DNA of 64,000 nucleotides from CALLPQ01 sp038531745. GTDB lineage: Bacteria > Pseudomonadota > Alphaproteobacteria > Caulobacterales > Parvularculaceae. Where the stretch lies: assembly GCA_038531745.1 (NCBI GenBank), contig JBCBBJ010000013.1:1-64000 (forward strand), in the 5' to 3' direction. Both the position numbers and the translations under genes were made by a program. The notes under the pieces were generated by a model that was not told the DNA's origin, did not search any database, and worked only from the letters and a program-made list of their open reading frames with translations. How positions within the stretch are numbered: the stretch's first letter is position 1; each line of letters opens with the position of its first letter. Positions 8,562 to 17,106 of the stretch are shown here, in pieces.

Positions 8562-8932
8562 AGTGCCCGGCGCTTTTGCCGTGCACTATCAAGTCCCTGC
8601 GCGCCGCTTATGGTGAGGGTTCTTAACGCCGTTACACTCCGGCAATTGTGGTTCCCCATCGGGGCGACCTTCGCTCGTCTCCCCCTACTGTGAAGCTTTT
8701 GTGCCTGTCTCGTTCCCGCGGGCGTTTTGGGGTACTCTCATACCCATGGGTGATTCGGCCTTGCCAAGTGTGCGGTTTCGATCAGGGCTCTGCGGTTTGA
8801 CCGCAGCGCCAGTTTCGCCGCCGCAGCTTTACCACCGGACGGCGCCGCCTTTTGCTTTTTTTGCGGCGTCCAGGCCTTTGCCGGATGGTTCAGCCGCCCA
8901 TGGTCCACAGTCAGATCGTCAACATTTTGTTG
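8562..8932 (+). ncRNA. Hairpin-rich untranslated leader or small RNA upstream of phoH
   Basis: Six hairpins can be read in succession: AGTGC-CGGC/GCCG-GCACT (8562-8587), CCCC/GGGG near 8654-8664, GGGGCGAC/GTCTCCCC with one mismatch (8661-8684), GGGTA/TACCC (8730-8745), CTGCGGT/ACCGCAG (8790-8806), and GGACG..CCGC/GCGG-CGTCC (8837-8871). They end in the intrinsic terminator listed separately, just before the phoH binding site. No known riboswitch, 6S, tmRNA, SRP or RNase P signature was recognised. Either a long regulatory leader of phoH or an independent small RNA fits. Strand is inferred from the terminator's T-run. Confidence 0.4.
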
Positions 8933-8963
8933 TGCCGCTGCCCCCACTGCAGCGGCATTTTTT
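8933..8963 (+). terminator. Intrinsic terminator directly before the phoH ribosome binding site
   Basis: TGCCGCTGC (8933-8941) pairs perfectly with GCAGCGGCA (8949-8957) around a 7-nt loop and is followed by six T. Two bases later comes the GGGAGG binding site of phoH. A strong terminator here must either end an upstream RNA or act as an attenuator that decides whether phoH is transcribed. Confidence 0.8.
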
Positions 8964-8977
8964 CTGGGAGGTTTGTT

Positions 8978-9733
8978 ATGGGTAAACGGGCGGCGCGGCG
9001 CGTCTCAAAATCTGCACATGATCTGCAGACGGATTTTAATCGCGATAATGTGCGAAAGCTGTTCGATGATGCTGGCTGGTCGCCGGTGAAGGACGAACAC
9101 CGCGCGACCAAGTTCCGCAAAAATATCAAACCCCAGAACGAGACCCAGGCCGCCATGATGGCCGCCATTGACGAAAAACCGCTGATCTTTGCCGTGGGCT
9201 CGGCGGGCACGGGGAAGACTTATCTCGCCATCGCCAAAGCGGTTGAGGCGCTGGAGGCGGGCAGCGTGTCGCGCATAATCCTGTCGCGCCCGGCGGTGGA
9301 GGCGGGCGAAAGCCTCGGCTATTTGCCAGGCGATATGGAGGACAAGCTGTCGCCCTATCTGCGCCCCTTGCACGATGCGCTGGTGGATCGCCTGTCGGCC
9401 AAACGGCTAAAGGCGCTGACCGCCGAGGGCGTGATCGAAATTGCGCCCATCGCTTTCATGCGCGGGCGCACGCTGAACAATGCCTATGTGGTCATCGATG
9501 AGGCGCAAAACTGCACCTATGGCCAGATGAAAATGCTGCTCACGCGGCTGGGGTGGAACTCGACCATTGTGGTCACCGGCGACCCGGACCAGAGCGATCT
9601 GTTGAGCGGGATGTCGGGCCTCGACGAGACGGCGCGCCGGCTAGAGCCCCTTGAGAAAGTCGGCGTGATCCGCTTTTCAAAGGAGGATGTGGTGCGCCAT
9701 CCGCTAGTCGCCGATATGATTGAGATGCTTTGA
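8978..9733 (+). CDS. phoH: PhoH-family ATPase
   Basis: A 251-residue P-loop ATPase like E. coli PhoH (262 residues), a superfamily-1-helicase-related protein linked to phosphate starvation and RNA metabolism. It shows Walker A GSAGTGKT (about residue 77-84), the family motif RPAVEAGESLGYLPGD, Walker B VVIDEAQN, and the C-terminal VTGDPDQSDL and GVIRFSKEDVVRHPLV. The start is the ATG at 8978 with GGGAGG six bases before it; longer upstream in-frame extensions would run through the terminator and are rejected. It lacks the long KH-like N-terminus of the YbeZ/PhoL type. Expression is probably controlled by the leader upstream. Confidence 0.9.
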   Translation: MGKRAARRVSKSAHDLQTDFNRDNVRKLFDDAGWSPVKDEHRATKFRKNIKPQNETQAAMMAAIDEKPLIFAVGSAGTGKTYLAIAKAVEALEAGSVSRIILSRPAVEAGESLGYLPGDMEDKLSPYLRPLHDALVDRLSAKRLKALTAEGVIEIAPIAFMRGRTLNNAYVVIDEAQNCTYGQMKMLLTRLGWNSTIVVTGDPDQSDLLSGMSGLDETARRLEPLEKVGVIRFSKEDVVRHPLVADMIEML

Positions 9734-9851
9734 CCCTCCCTTAAGCGTGCTGATGTTGCCGCTTTTCTTCGCGCCCCGCCGCCGGGTCAGGCTTTTTTAT
9801 GACCTCACCCCATGATAGCGTCGCTGCGATGACAACGCGGATGGCGGCACC

Positions 9852-10634
9852 ATGAATACGAATTACGGCTTTGGCGGCGACGAGGTTCGCGAGGAATCCA
9901 CCTGGCGATATGCCATCGGTATTGTTCTGGCGACGCTCATTCTGTGCGCGATATTCCTCTATATTTATGTGGGCCCGTCGGTTGACGAAATTAACGGGTC
10001 GGTGCCGAGCCCAACCATGAGCGAGGATAAGGTTCGGTTCTCCGTCAGTGGGCATCCGTTTGAAGTGCGCGCCAACTATACTGTATTTCCGCGCGAACGC
10101 CGTGGCGGTTCCTTAGGCGGGATGAGTTTATATGCGCTTTGGCCCGCCATGTCCGGCTATAGCAATGCTTTCAAACTGGAGTTTATCGATAATGCCGCCG
10201 ACACCAGGCGCATCAATATTGAAATCAATCAGCGCCGGACGGCCTTTACTGAAGTTGACCGGATAGAGACGATTTACCTGCCCCTGACCGTCGATCAACG
10301 CGGCACCCGCACGCCCTATCGGCTGAACCGCTACACCTTTCGCCAGGAACGCGACACTGTACCCACCAATGGCTATGCGGATACGGACCTATTTATTGGT
10401 CAGGATAGCGACGGGAACACCATGGCGCTTTTCTGCCATGATGATGACCTCGCCACGATCCCCAGCCCGGAATGCCGCCGCGAATATGAACTTAATGGCG
10501 ATCTTACCGTGACCTATAGATTTAAGCGGCCCTATCTGGCCGAATGGAAAGAAATCGATACGCGGGTCAGAACATTTCTTGATGATCTGAGCACGACGCA
10601 ATCGCGCACATCCCGGAATATAAAATCACGCTAA
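9852..10634 (+). CDS. Membrane-anchored protein, unknown
   Basis: A 260-residue protein with a short cytoplasmic N-terminus, one transmembrane segment (about residues 20-41), and an extracytoplasmic part of about 215 residues. That part is rich in beta-prone stretches and has two cysteines (near 195 and 208) that could form a disulfide. No domain is recognised. It ends overlapping by four bases with the convergent TadE-like gene, and follows phoH after about 120 bp without a clear terminator, so read-through from phoH is possible. Function not deducible. Confidence 0.75.
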   Translation: MNTNYGFGGDEVREESTWRYAIGIVLATLILCAIFLYIYVGPSVDEINGSVPSPTMSEDKVRFSVSGHPFEVRANYTVFPRERRGGSLGGMSLYALWPAMSGYSNAFKLEFIDNAADTRRINIEINQRRTAFTEVDRIETIYLPLTVDQRGTRTPYRLNRYTFRQERDTVPTNGYADTDLFIGQDSDGNTMALFCHDDDLATIPSPECRREYELNGDLTVTYRFKRPYLAEWKEIDTRVRTFLDDLSTTQSRTSRNIKSR

Positions 10635-11182
10635 TCATCGTAATAATCCTCGTAAGCAATCGCCGCCACATAACGGGGGCGACGAACCGCTTCGCGCTCG
10701 AAGGTGAGACCCGATCCAAACATCGGCGCATAGTTGCTCGACAGGCGGATATAAATTATCGATTCATTATTGGGGATAGTTGGTAAATCCAGAGACGAAA
10801 TATCCGCATCCGTGATCGTACTGCCCGAACCGGTACTTTCACTCCACGCCACTTCAAGCCCGTCATCAGGATCTTGAACAATACTAGCGAGCGTCATCGA
10901 AATACCCGAGCCCGAATTATACCGCCCCACTAGGCCCTGGCCCGCCGCAAAAAGTGTATCGCGGATGGTGTCATTCATGACGGCCTGGCGGGCGGTAAGA
11001 TCAATCACCGTGTTTGCAGCAACGGAGGCGGCGCGGTCCGCCTTATAAAGATCGAAAGTCCCTACGGCGCCCAAAAGAAGGATCAGCAAAAGCGGTAGGA
11101 TAAAGGCAAACTCCAAGGCCGCCATACCGCCGCGATGGCAACAAAACGCACTCAGTTTTCCAAAGGACGGTGTAATCGTCAT
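10631..11182 (-). CDS. TadE-like pseudopilin, third gene of a Tad trio
   Basis: A 183-residue protein with the TadE hallmark near its N-terminus: a basic lead, GGMAALEFAFILPLLL with the glutamate five residues into the hydrophobic helix, and a pilin-like transmembrane segment (about 19-41). The remainder is an extracytoplasmic domain. TadE and TadF are minor pseudopilins of the Tad/Flp system, processed by a prepilin peptidase. It is last in a run of three minus-strand genes (TadG-like, TadE-like, TadE-like), 12 bp from the previous one. No other tad genes (ATPase, secretin, Flp) are in the window. Confidence 0.85.
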   Translation of the reverse strand: MTITPSFGKLSAFCCHRGGMAALEFAFILPLLLILLLGAVGTFDLYKADRAASVAANTVIDLTARQAVMNDTIRDTLFAAGQGLVGRYNSGSGISMTLASIVQDPDDGLEVAWSESTGSGSTITDADISSLDLPTIPNNESIIYIRLSSNYAPMFGSGLTFEREAVRRPRYVAAIAYEDYYDD

Positions 11183-11194
11183 TGAAAGCGATCC

Positions 11195-11737
11195 CTAAAA
11201 CGGCTCATTCACAAAGGCGAGCGACGATACAATCTCAAAACGGCCATGGCTGTTTTTTGGCAGCGCCATACCGACCCCAAGCAATGGCGTGAAAACTTCT
11301 GTTGCGATGCAAACGCGCACAAAACTTATTTCTGACGCACTACCGGGCGCATAAGTTGCCGCCGGCTGTGGCACAGTATCGTTACTGTCACGGCAAACCT
11401 CCCCTGCCTGGGGAATGCTGGCAAGCGAGGTAATTGTTGTGACCTCGAGCGTCAAATTGTTAAGGCAATTATTGAGAACAACCGTCCGGCTACAGATTTT
11501 CGCTTTGAGGCTGTCTTGAGAAACGGTCCCGTCGGAAATGGCTGCGCCTGTATAAATAGTCCGCGCCACTTCCGCCACGGCATTATCAACCAACGCTGTT
11601 TTGATCATCAGCCAACCGGTTTCGAACAGGCTAAATATGAGTGCAAAAAAGAGCGGCGCAACCAATGCAAATTCAACCGCAGCGATACCGGACCCATTGC
11701 GCACAAACCGGTGGGTTATTGACTGGCGCTTGATCAT
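11195..11737 (-). CDS. TadE-like pseudopilin, second gene of a Tad trio
   Basis: A 180-residue protein with the TadE signature: GSGIAAVEFALVAPLFFAL with a glutamate at the fifth position of the mature helix, then a transmembrane segment (about 18-45). Four cysteines in the extracytoplasmic part (around 82, 90, 115 and 142) suggest disulfides. The start codon overlaps the stop of the TadG-like gene as TAATG, which points to translational coupling. Similar proteins are minor components of Flp/Tad pili. Confidence 0.88.
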   Translation of the reverse strand: MIKRQSITHRFVRNGSGIAAVEFALVAPLFFALIFSLFETGWLMIKTALVDNAVAEVARTIYTGAAISDGTVSQDSLKAKICSRTVVLNNCLNNLTLEVTTITSLASIPQAGEVCRDSNDTVPQPAATYAPGSASEISFVRVCIATEVFTPLLGVGMALPKNSHGRFEIVSSLAFVNEPF

Positions 11738-13002
11738 TAGTCCGTAATCCTCAGGGCAAGGATCGACGCAACGATGCCATCGAATGCCGATGCAACATCA
11801 AGACCTTCAACAAAATAGTATTGGCTCAGCGTTGACGCACAATCGCGTAGCATAACATCAGCGGCAGAATTGGCCGTGATATCAAAACCGATGCTGTAAA
11901 CGATGATATTGTTATTTTTCGCTTCCGTACACAGATCGCCAAAATCTTCGGTTGCAGGCCCGATTGGCACACTGCCATCTAGAAGGGGAATAGGATTGAT
12001 GTCGCCATCGGTCATTACAACCAACGCTTTTACCGTACGCTGCGAATAGTCTTTTGGCCTGTCGTTAAAATCACCCGCAAGATCACCGCGAAGGTCAGGC
12101 GACAGGGCTTTCGCCCCCCACATCAAGCCAATATGCGCATCCGTGCGGCCCGCAGCGACAAAATTCCGAACTGTATCCACAAGGGCTGTACGGTTATCGG
12201 AGTTGAAAATGGCCTCTGCCGTTGTGCACCGTGAGCGATCATTTTCAATTGTGTCTTTGTTATTTGGGGTACCCTGATTAACTGGCGCCAGTTGATTGCT
12301 AAAATCAAGGCTTGTGTAATCGGCGTCATCATAAAATGTGCAGGGTTTGGCGGGGGTATTGCCAGTTACAGAGGTGTCTGCAAAGTCGGCGTAAAGCCCA
12401 CCAAGATTTACGTTTGAGGAGAAAGGGACAATACTGACGGACACCTGATTGGGAACGGTGTCATCAAAGACCTTATCGATAAAATCCTCGCCCGCAGTCT
12501 GCAGGTTCGATATCCGTGCACCGGCCATGGACCCGGAAACATCTAGAACCAGAGCAATTTCGAGGAACTGCTCACTCTCGGCTGCCTTGCCAGAAATTTC
12601 CAGGGCCAAGGTCTTGAGGCTATTATCTCCGCCGCCTGTCAGAATATCCAAAAGCCCGATAAAATAAGTGGGCATGTCCGCGGTCGCTGTGGCGCGCACT
12701 TCTTTCAAAAAGGCTTTGTTCTGTTCAATGACCGGGTTAAAACTTACATTTTCCAAATCGAACCGGCTACCATCAAAATTCTTTTCAAAATAATCATTAG
12801 CTACGGCAATGGGTGGACGATCATTCGTGAGGGAGGCTGCAGCGAGAACGGCGCTATCGACGGCCGCCTGCATTTCTGCACGGGCTGTTGTCATGCGGAT
12901 GAAATCAACCGCACCACCGCCAACCACAAAAATCACGATGACCATCAACCCGGTCATCATTGCCACATTGCCACATTTATTCTTGAGGTACTGTCTAATC
13001 AT
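11737..13002 (-). CDS. tadG: TadG-like protein with von Willebrand factor A domain
   Basis: A 421-residue protein that begins with the TadG N-terminus (CGNVAMMTGLMVIVIFVVGG, a single pilin-like transmembrane helix, then an alanine-rich helix with RAEMQAAVDSAVLAAAS). A VWA domain starts near residue 145 with the MIDAS motif LVLDVSGSMAG, and later has VVMTDGDIN and a closing segment IVYSIGFDI. VWA domains bind divalent metal and mediate adhesion. It is first of three coupled genes. A weak hairpin (about 13024-13046) lies in its upstream region. TadG helps anchor or assemble Tad pili. Confidence 0.9.
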   Translation of the reverse strand: MIRQYLKNKCGNVAMMTGLMVIVIFVVGGGAVDFIRMTTARAEMQAAVDSAVLAAASLTNDRPPIAVANDYFEKNFDGSRFDLENVSFNPVIEQNKAFLKEVRATATADMPTYFIGLLDILTGGGDNSLKTLALEISGKAAESEQFLEIALVLDVSGSMAGARISNLQTAGEDFIDKVFDDTVPNQVSVSIVPFSSNVNLGGLYADFADTSVTGNTPAKPCTFYDDADYTSLDFSNQLAPVNQGTPNNKDTIENDRSRCTTAEAIFNSDNRTALVDTVRNFVAAGRTDAHIGLMWGAKALSPDLRGDLAGDFNDRPKDYSQRTVKALVVMTDGDINPIPLLDGSVPIGPATEDFGDLCTEAKNNNIIVYSIGFDITANSAADVMLRDCASTLSQYYFVEGLDVASAFDGIVASILALRITD

Positions 13003-13247
13003 GAGCGATCCATCGTCAAATTTTTAGCCAGCATCAGAGGCTGGTTAGATTGGGATCGCTGATACTGTGCAAGCGCCATGCCGTCCTTATGCGCAACTGT
13101 GAAATGGCCCGATCCCGCTTATGAGATAGGCAAAAAGGCTGAGGATTTATTTAATGGCCAGGGTCGCGTTTGATGGGGCAAAAGGCCGGTGGCGAGAAAC
13201 GACCTCACGCGCTAAGATAACACTCGTTAATCAATTGAAAGTTTCCC

Positions 13248-14402
13248 ATGGATATCGCCGCGCAAATCAGTTGGATCGAACGGTTGATCCAATTTGATAC
13301 AACTTCACACCTGTCGAACCTCACCATGATTGAGGATATCGAAGCCTATCTTGCGGGCCACGGCGTTCGATCATTCCGGGCCCCCGACGACACTGGTGAA
13401 AAAACCAATCTCTATGCGGTGATCGGTCCGGATGTGGCGGGCGGCGTCGTCTTATCGGGCCACTCCGATGTGGTGCCCGTCACTGATCAGGCCTGGGACA
13501 CGGACCCCTTCACGCTTATTCAAAAAGATGGGGCGCTTTTCGGGCGCGGCACGGCGGACATGAAATCCTTTCCCGCGATTACCTTATCGCTCCTGCCCGA
13601 GATTGTGGCCGCTGATCTCAAACGCCCGATCATTCTTGCCTTATCCTATGACGAGGAAATCGGGTGTATCGGCGCACCGCGCATGATTGAACGGATTGCC
13701 AGAGACCTGCCAACGCCGTCAGCGGTCATTGTGGGTGAGCCAACCTCCATGCGGGTAGTGGACGGGCACAAGGGGATTTCATCCTTCCGTACCCATATCA
13801 CTGGCTATACCACCCATTCGAGCCAAGTGGAACGCGGTGTGTCCGCCGTGGAGGCGGCTGCCAAACTGATTACTTTTCTGTCAGCGTGCAGATCGGAAAA
13901 TCAGGCCAATGCCGATCGGTCGGCCCCGTTTGATCCGCCCTATTCAACCCTTACAGTGAATGTAATGCATGGTGGCACACAGTTGAACATCATGGCGGGG
14001 GAGGCGTGGTTTGAGTGGGATATGCGGTTGTTGCCGGGCGATAAAACGCAAACACTTCTCTCGCGGTTTGAAGAGCATGAACGCACCGTGGAAGCGCAGA
14101 TGCGCGCCATCGCCCCAGAATGCGCGATTACCACAGAGCAATTGACCAACGCCCCGCCCCTTGCGCCCCGCGCTGATAATCCGGCTGCGGACCTCGCAAA
14201 GGCTTTAACCGGCCATAATCACACCGAAGTGGTCGCCTTCGCCGCCGAAGCCGGACAGTTTCAAGAAGCCGGTTTTTCCACGGTGATTTGCGGCCCAGGC
14301 TCCATTGATCAGGCCCACCAACCAAACGAATTTATCACCCTTGATCAGGTTGCAGTCGGCACAAAATTTCAACGCAAGCTGATCAACCATCTCGCCGCGT
14401 AA
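13248..14402 (+). CDS. argE: M20 family deacetylase, acetylornithine deacetylase type
   Basis: A 384-residue zinc hydrolase of the ArgE/DapE/carboxypeptidase group. Visible metal ligands and catalytic residues: SGHSDVVP, GRGTADMKSF, YDEEIGC (general base Glu) and a C-terminal metal-binding PNEF region after CGPGSIDQAHQ. The length and DMRLLPGD segment match ArgE, which removes acetate from N-acetylornithine in arginine synthesis, cytoplasmically. Many alphaproteobacteria make ornithine with ArgJ instead, so a peptidase or other acyl-amino-acid substrate is possible. It stands alone with its own start; the start ATG follows a GAAAG site. Confidence 0.85.
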   Translation: MDIAAQISWIERLIQFDTTSHLSNLTMIEDIEAYLAGHGVRSFRAPDDTGEKTNLYAVIGPDVAGGVVLSGHSDVVPVTDQAWDTDPFTLIQKDGALFGRGTADMKSFPAITLSLLPEIVAADLKRPIILALSYDEEIGCIGAPRMIERIARDLPTPSAVIVGEPTSMRVVDGHKGISSFRTHITGYTTHSSQVERGVSAVEAAAKLITFLSACRSENQANADRSAPFDPPYSTLTVNVMHGGTQLNIMAGEAWFEWDMRLLPGDKTQTLLSRFEEHERTVEAQMRAIAPECAITTEQLTNAPPLAPRADNPAADLAKALTGHNHTEVVAFAAEAGQFQEAGFSTVICGPGSIDQAHQPNEFITLDQVAVGTKFQRKLINHLAA

Positions 14403-14565
14403 CGGCGTGTTTCTGGCGCAACCATTTACGCCGCGTTAACTTCTCTTCCCAGGCATTTAATTTGTATACGCTGTATTTTTAACGCCTATTTTACCAAGAA
14501 CCGCCACGGTGATGGGCGCTGATATCAAACGGTTGATGTGAGCATTCTTTTGCGAAGGCGCCCCC

Positions 14566-15912
14566 ATGACCGATCAATTTGCCTGCCCCGTCTGCGGCAG
14601 CACCGCTCAAACCCGGCTGTTTGATGACCCCGCCACGGGCGGCGACTTTAGTGAGAGGTTGGAAAGTTTTTATCTGTGTGACCCGTCAATCGATCCCCAT
14701 GCCTGCGGCTTGTTGCACCGTCATGGCACGCCCGGTTATGCACCGCGCAACCTCATGCCCTCGGCGCGCCTGCGCACCACACGCAATCATCTGCGCGATG
14801 CGGCAACAGAAGCGCTGGAGATGATCTCCGGGCGCGATTGCTCAGCGCTCGATATTGGCTGCAATGATGGCACATTGCTGTCATTTTATCCCCGTTGGGT
14901 GGAGCGGTTTGGCGTTGATCCCCATGACAGCGTCGAAGAAATTGGCGAGTGGGCCTGGTCGGCGCGCGCCCCCTTCCCCTCCGCACAACTGGACCAGGCG
15001 TTTGGCACCAAGCAGTTTGATATCATCACCTGCATCTCCACGTTCGAAGAAGTCTCCGACCCCCGCGCCTTTCTGGCCAGCGTGCGAGACCGGCTCGCCC
15101 CCGATGGCCTGTTTGTCCTCGAAACGCTTTATGCGCCCGTCCTGTTGACCGCCAATAGCATTGATCTGGCGAACCCAGAGCTAAGCCAGGTTTTTTCGCT
15201 TCAAGTGTTGGAGTATCTGGTGCGCAAAGAAGGCCTAAAAATTGTCCGCGGCGGTATGACCAATAAAAATGGGGGCTCCATTCGCCTTTTCATTGCCCAT
15301 GACAGTTTTGACGGCTTTGATTTTGATCCGTGGAATGACCGTCTTGCCCGGTTGTGGGATGAAGAAACGGTTCTGGCGCTGCGCGATCGGGCGCCCTATC
15401 AGGCCTACTATGCCCGCCTGCAAAATGCTCAGGAAGCCTTTCGGGGGATGATTGCTGATATTATCAGCTATGATGAGGAAATTGCTATTCTGGGTACAGA
15501 TGATCACGCTCGAGACCTGATGATATGGGCGGGCGCGGCCCTTGAAAACGCTACCTTTTTCGTACGTGCGGCAGACCGTGACCAGACAGACGAGATAGCC
15601 GGGTCAGACGTGTCAATTTTGTCTGAAACAGAATGCCGGGCGCGGCAACCTGCTTATTTGCTGGCCCCGGCCGCGCGCAAACAAGAGGCGCTCGAAATCT
15701 GGCGGGAATCTATAATGGCAGGCGCTAAACTGATTATTCCAACGCCTGAACCCCATGTGATTGACGCGGTCAATTATAGTACGGAGTTTGGCAAAACCAT
15801 CAGCCAGGGCGATAGCGCCGCGGGCGTAGAAACCCTACGGGCGATTTTGTTTGCTGCGGGTGGTCCCCGCCTAATTGCTGAAAATGATCTGGACCGCGCC
15901 CAAAGCGCCTGA
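14566..15912 (+). CDS. Class I methyltransferase with N-terminal zinc-type motif (C-methyltransferase-like)
   Basis: A 448-residue protein. An N-terminal CPVCGS (residues 7-12) resembles the putative zinc-binding segment of Methyltransf_13. Then comes a SAM-binding domain with motif I LDIGCNDGTLL (about residue 97) and ITCISTFEEV. A C-terminal domain follows the GGSIRLFIA motif, as in the TylC3/NovU sugar C-methyltransferase family. The order fits that three-part family, though the CxxC pattern is reduced. It converges on the alcohol dehydrogenase gene, with the two stops adjacent. The substrate is probably a nucleotide sugar or a related compound, unproven. Confidence 0.75.
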   Translation: MTDQFACPVCGSTAQTRLFDDPATGGDFSERLESFYLCDPSIDPHACGLLHRHGTPGYAPRNLMPSARLRTTRNHLRDAATEALEMISGRDCSALDIGCNDGTLLSFYPRWVERFGVDPHDSVEEIGEWAWSARAPFPSAQLDQAFGTKQFDIITCISTFEEVSDPRAFLASVRDRLAPDGLFVLETLYAPVLLTANSIDLANPELSQVFSLQVLEYLVRKEGLKIVRGGMTNKNGGSIRLFIAHDSFDGFDFDPWNDRLARLWDEETVLALRDRAPYQAYYARLQNAQEAFRGMIADIISYDEEIAILGTDDHARDLMIWAGAALENATFFVRAADRDQTDEIAGSDVSILSETECRARQPAYLLAPAARKQEALEIWRESIMAGAKLIIPTPEPHVIDAVNYSTEFGKTISQGDSAAGVETLRAILFAAGGPRLIAENDLDRAQSA

Positions 15913-17070
15913 TCACAAGGTGGTCTCATAGAGCGCAAAGGCATCATCGCGGGTCACGGTACGCGGATTGTTGATCAAAAGCCGGGTTTGCAACATCGCA
16001 TCATCTGCGAGCTGATCAAGGTCTTGGCGTGTGATCCCCACTTGGCGCAACTGACGGGGTACTTCCATCTCCGTACAATAACGCTCGAGCTTTAGAATAA
16101 ACGCTTCCTGCGGGCAGGGTGCCATGCCGATTTCATCATCAGTACAGATATATTCCGCAAGCTGTGCATAATACTCACCAGCCTTTGGTAGATTAAAGCG
16201 CAGCACAGCTGGCAACATGAGCGCATTGGAAACGCCATGGGGCACGTGAAACCGCGCGCCAATGGGGTAGGCCAAAGCATGGACGCCCGCCACGGGCGCA
16301 TTGGCAAACGCCATACCGGCAAGGCACGCGCCGAGAAGGGCATCAGACCGCGCACCGAGATCACCGCCATCGGCAAATGCCCGCGGCAGGCCGCTGGACA
16401 ATAGGCCCAGTGCTTTTGTAGCAAGCGCATCAGATATGGGATTTTTCTTATGGACACTGGTGTAAGCCTCAATGGCGTGGACCATGGCATCAATACCAGT
16501 TGCGGCCGTCACTGCGGGCGGCAACCCTAATGTGAGCGCCGGATCTAGGAGCGCGATATCAGGCAATAAATGCGGGGAGACAACGCCCTTTTTTTCCTCC
16601 GCCCCCACCGTAACGATGGAGATCGGCGTAACCTCTGACCCCGTTCCTGCCGTTGTGGGGATAAGGATCAGCGGGAGGCGTGGCCCCTGTGCCTGGTCCA
16701 ACCCGTAAATATCGGCAAGCGCCTCCCCGCTGCGCGCAAGAAGCGCGGCAAGCTTCGCCGCGTCCAGGGCGCTACCGCCGCCAAGACCAAGAACGCCATC
16801 AGCTTTATGGGTGATCGCGGCATCGCGGGCCGTCTCAATAACCGACACCGGCGGATCCGCGCTCACATTATCGAAAACGGCAACAGCCAACCCGGCATCC
16901 GTTAACGCAGCAATAATCGGCGCGGCGATACCCGCCGCCATGATGCCCTTATCCGTAACCAGAAGAAGACGCCGTATACCGAGGGAACGCGCGTGGTCAC
17001 CACATTGCGCAGATGCACCCGAGTCAAAAATCAATCGTCCAGCGGTGGCAAAATTAAACTGCATAGCCAC
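15913..17070 (-). CDS. Iron-containing alcohol dehydrogenase
   Basis: A 385-residue group III (Fe-dependent) alcohol dehydrogenase. It has GLGGGSALDAAK in the NAD-binding region, PTTAGTGSEVTP, and the metal-binding stretch with HAIEAYTS, HALAYPIG and HVPHGVSNALML (the histidines and aspartate that bind iron). It oxidises or reduces an alcohol/aldehyde pair with NAD(P); substrates vary widely in this family. It lies 36 bp downstream of the isomerase-like gene at the end of the suf operon and reads the same way, so it may be part of the same transcript. Confidence 0.92.
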   Translation of the reverse strand: MAMQFNFATAGRLIFDSGASAQCGDHARSLGIRRLLLVTDKGIMAAGIAAPIIAALTDAGLAVAVFDNVSADPPVSVIETARDAAITHKADGVLGLGGGSALDAAKLAALLARSGEALADIYGLDQAQGPRLPLILIPTTAGTGSEVTPISIVTVGAEEKKGVVSPHLLPDIALLDPALTLGLPPAVTAATGIDAMVHAIEAYTSVHKKNPISDALATKALGLLSSGLPRAFADGGDLGARSDALLGACLAGMAFANAPVAGVHALAYPIGARFHVPHGVSNALMLPAVLRFNLPKAGEYYAQLAEYICTDDEIGMAPCPQEAFILKLERYCTEMEVPRQLRQVGITRQDLDQLADDAMLQTRLLINNPRTVTRDDAFALYETTL

Positions 17071-17106
17071 TTAACGTCGCCCTCCGGCAACCGCTCGTCA
17101 ATGGCA

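Noticed and set aside
8738..8947. Lys/Ala-rich minus-strand reading frame of 69 residues over the phoH leader
   Set aside because: Begins with GTG inside the terminator stem and has no ribosome binding site; the region is better explained by hairpins on the other strand.
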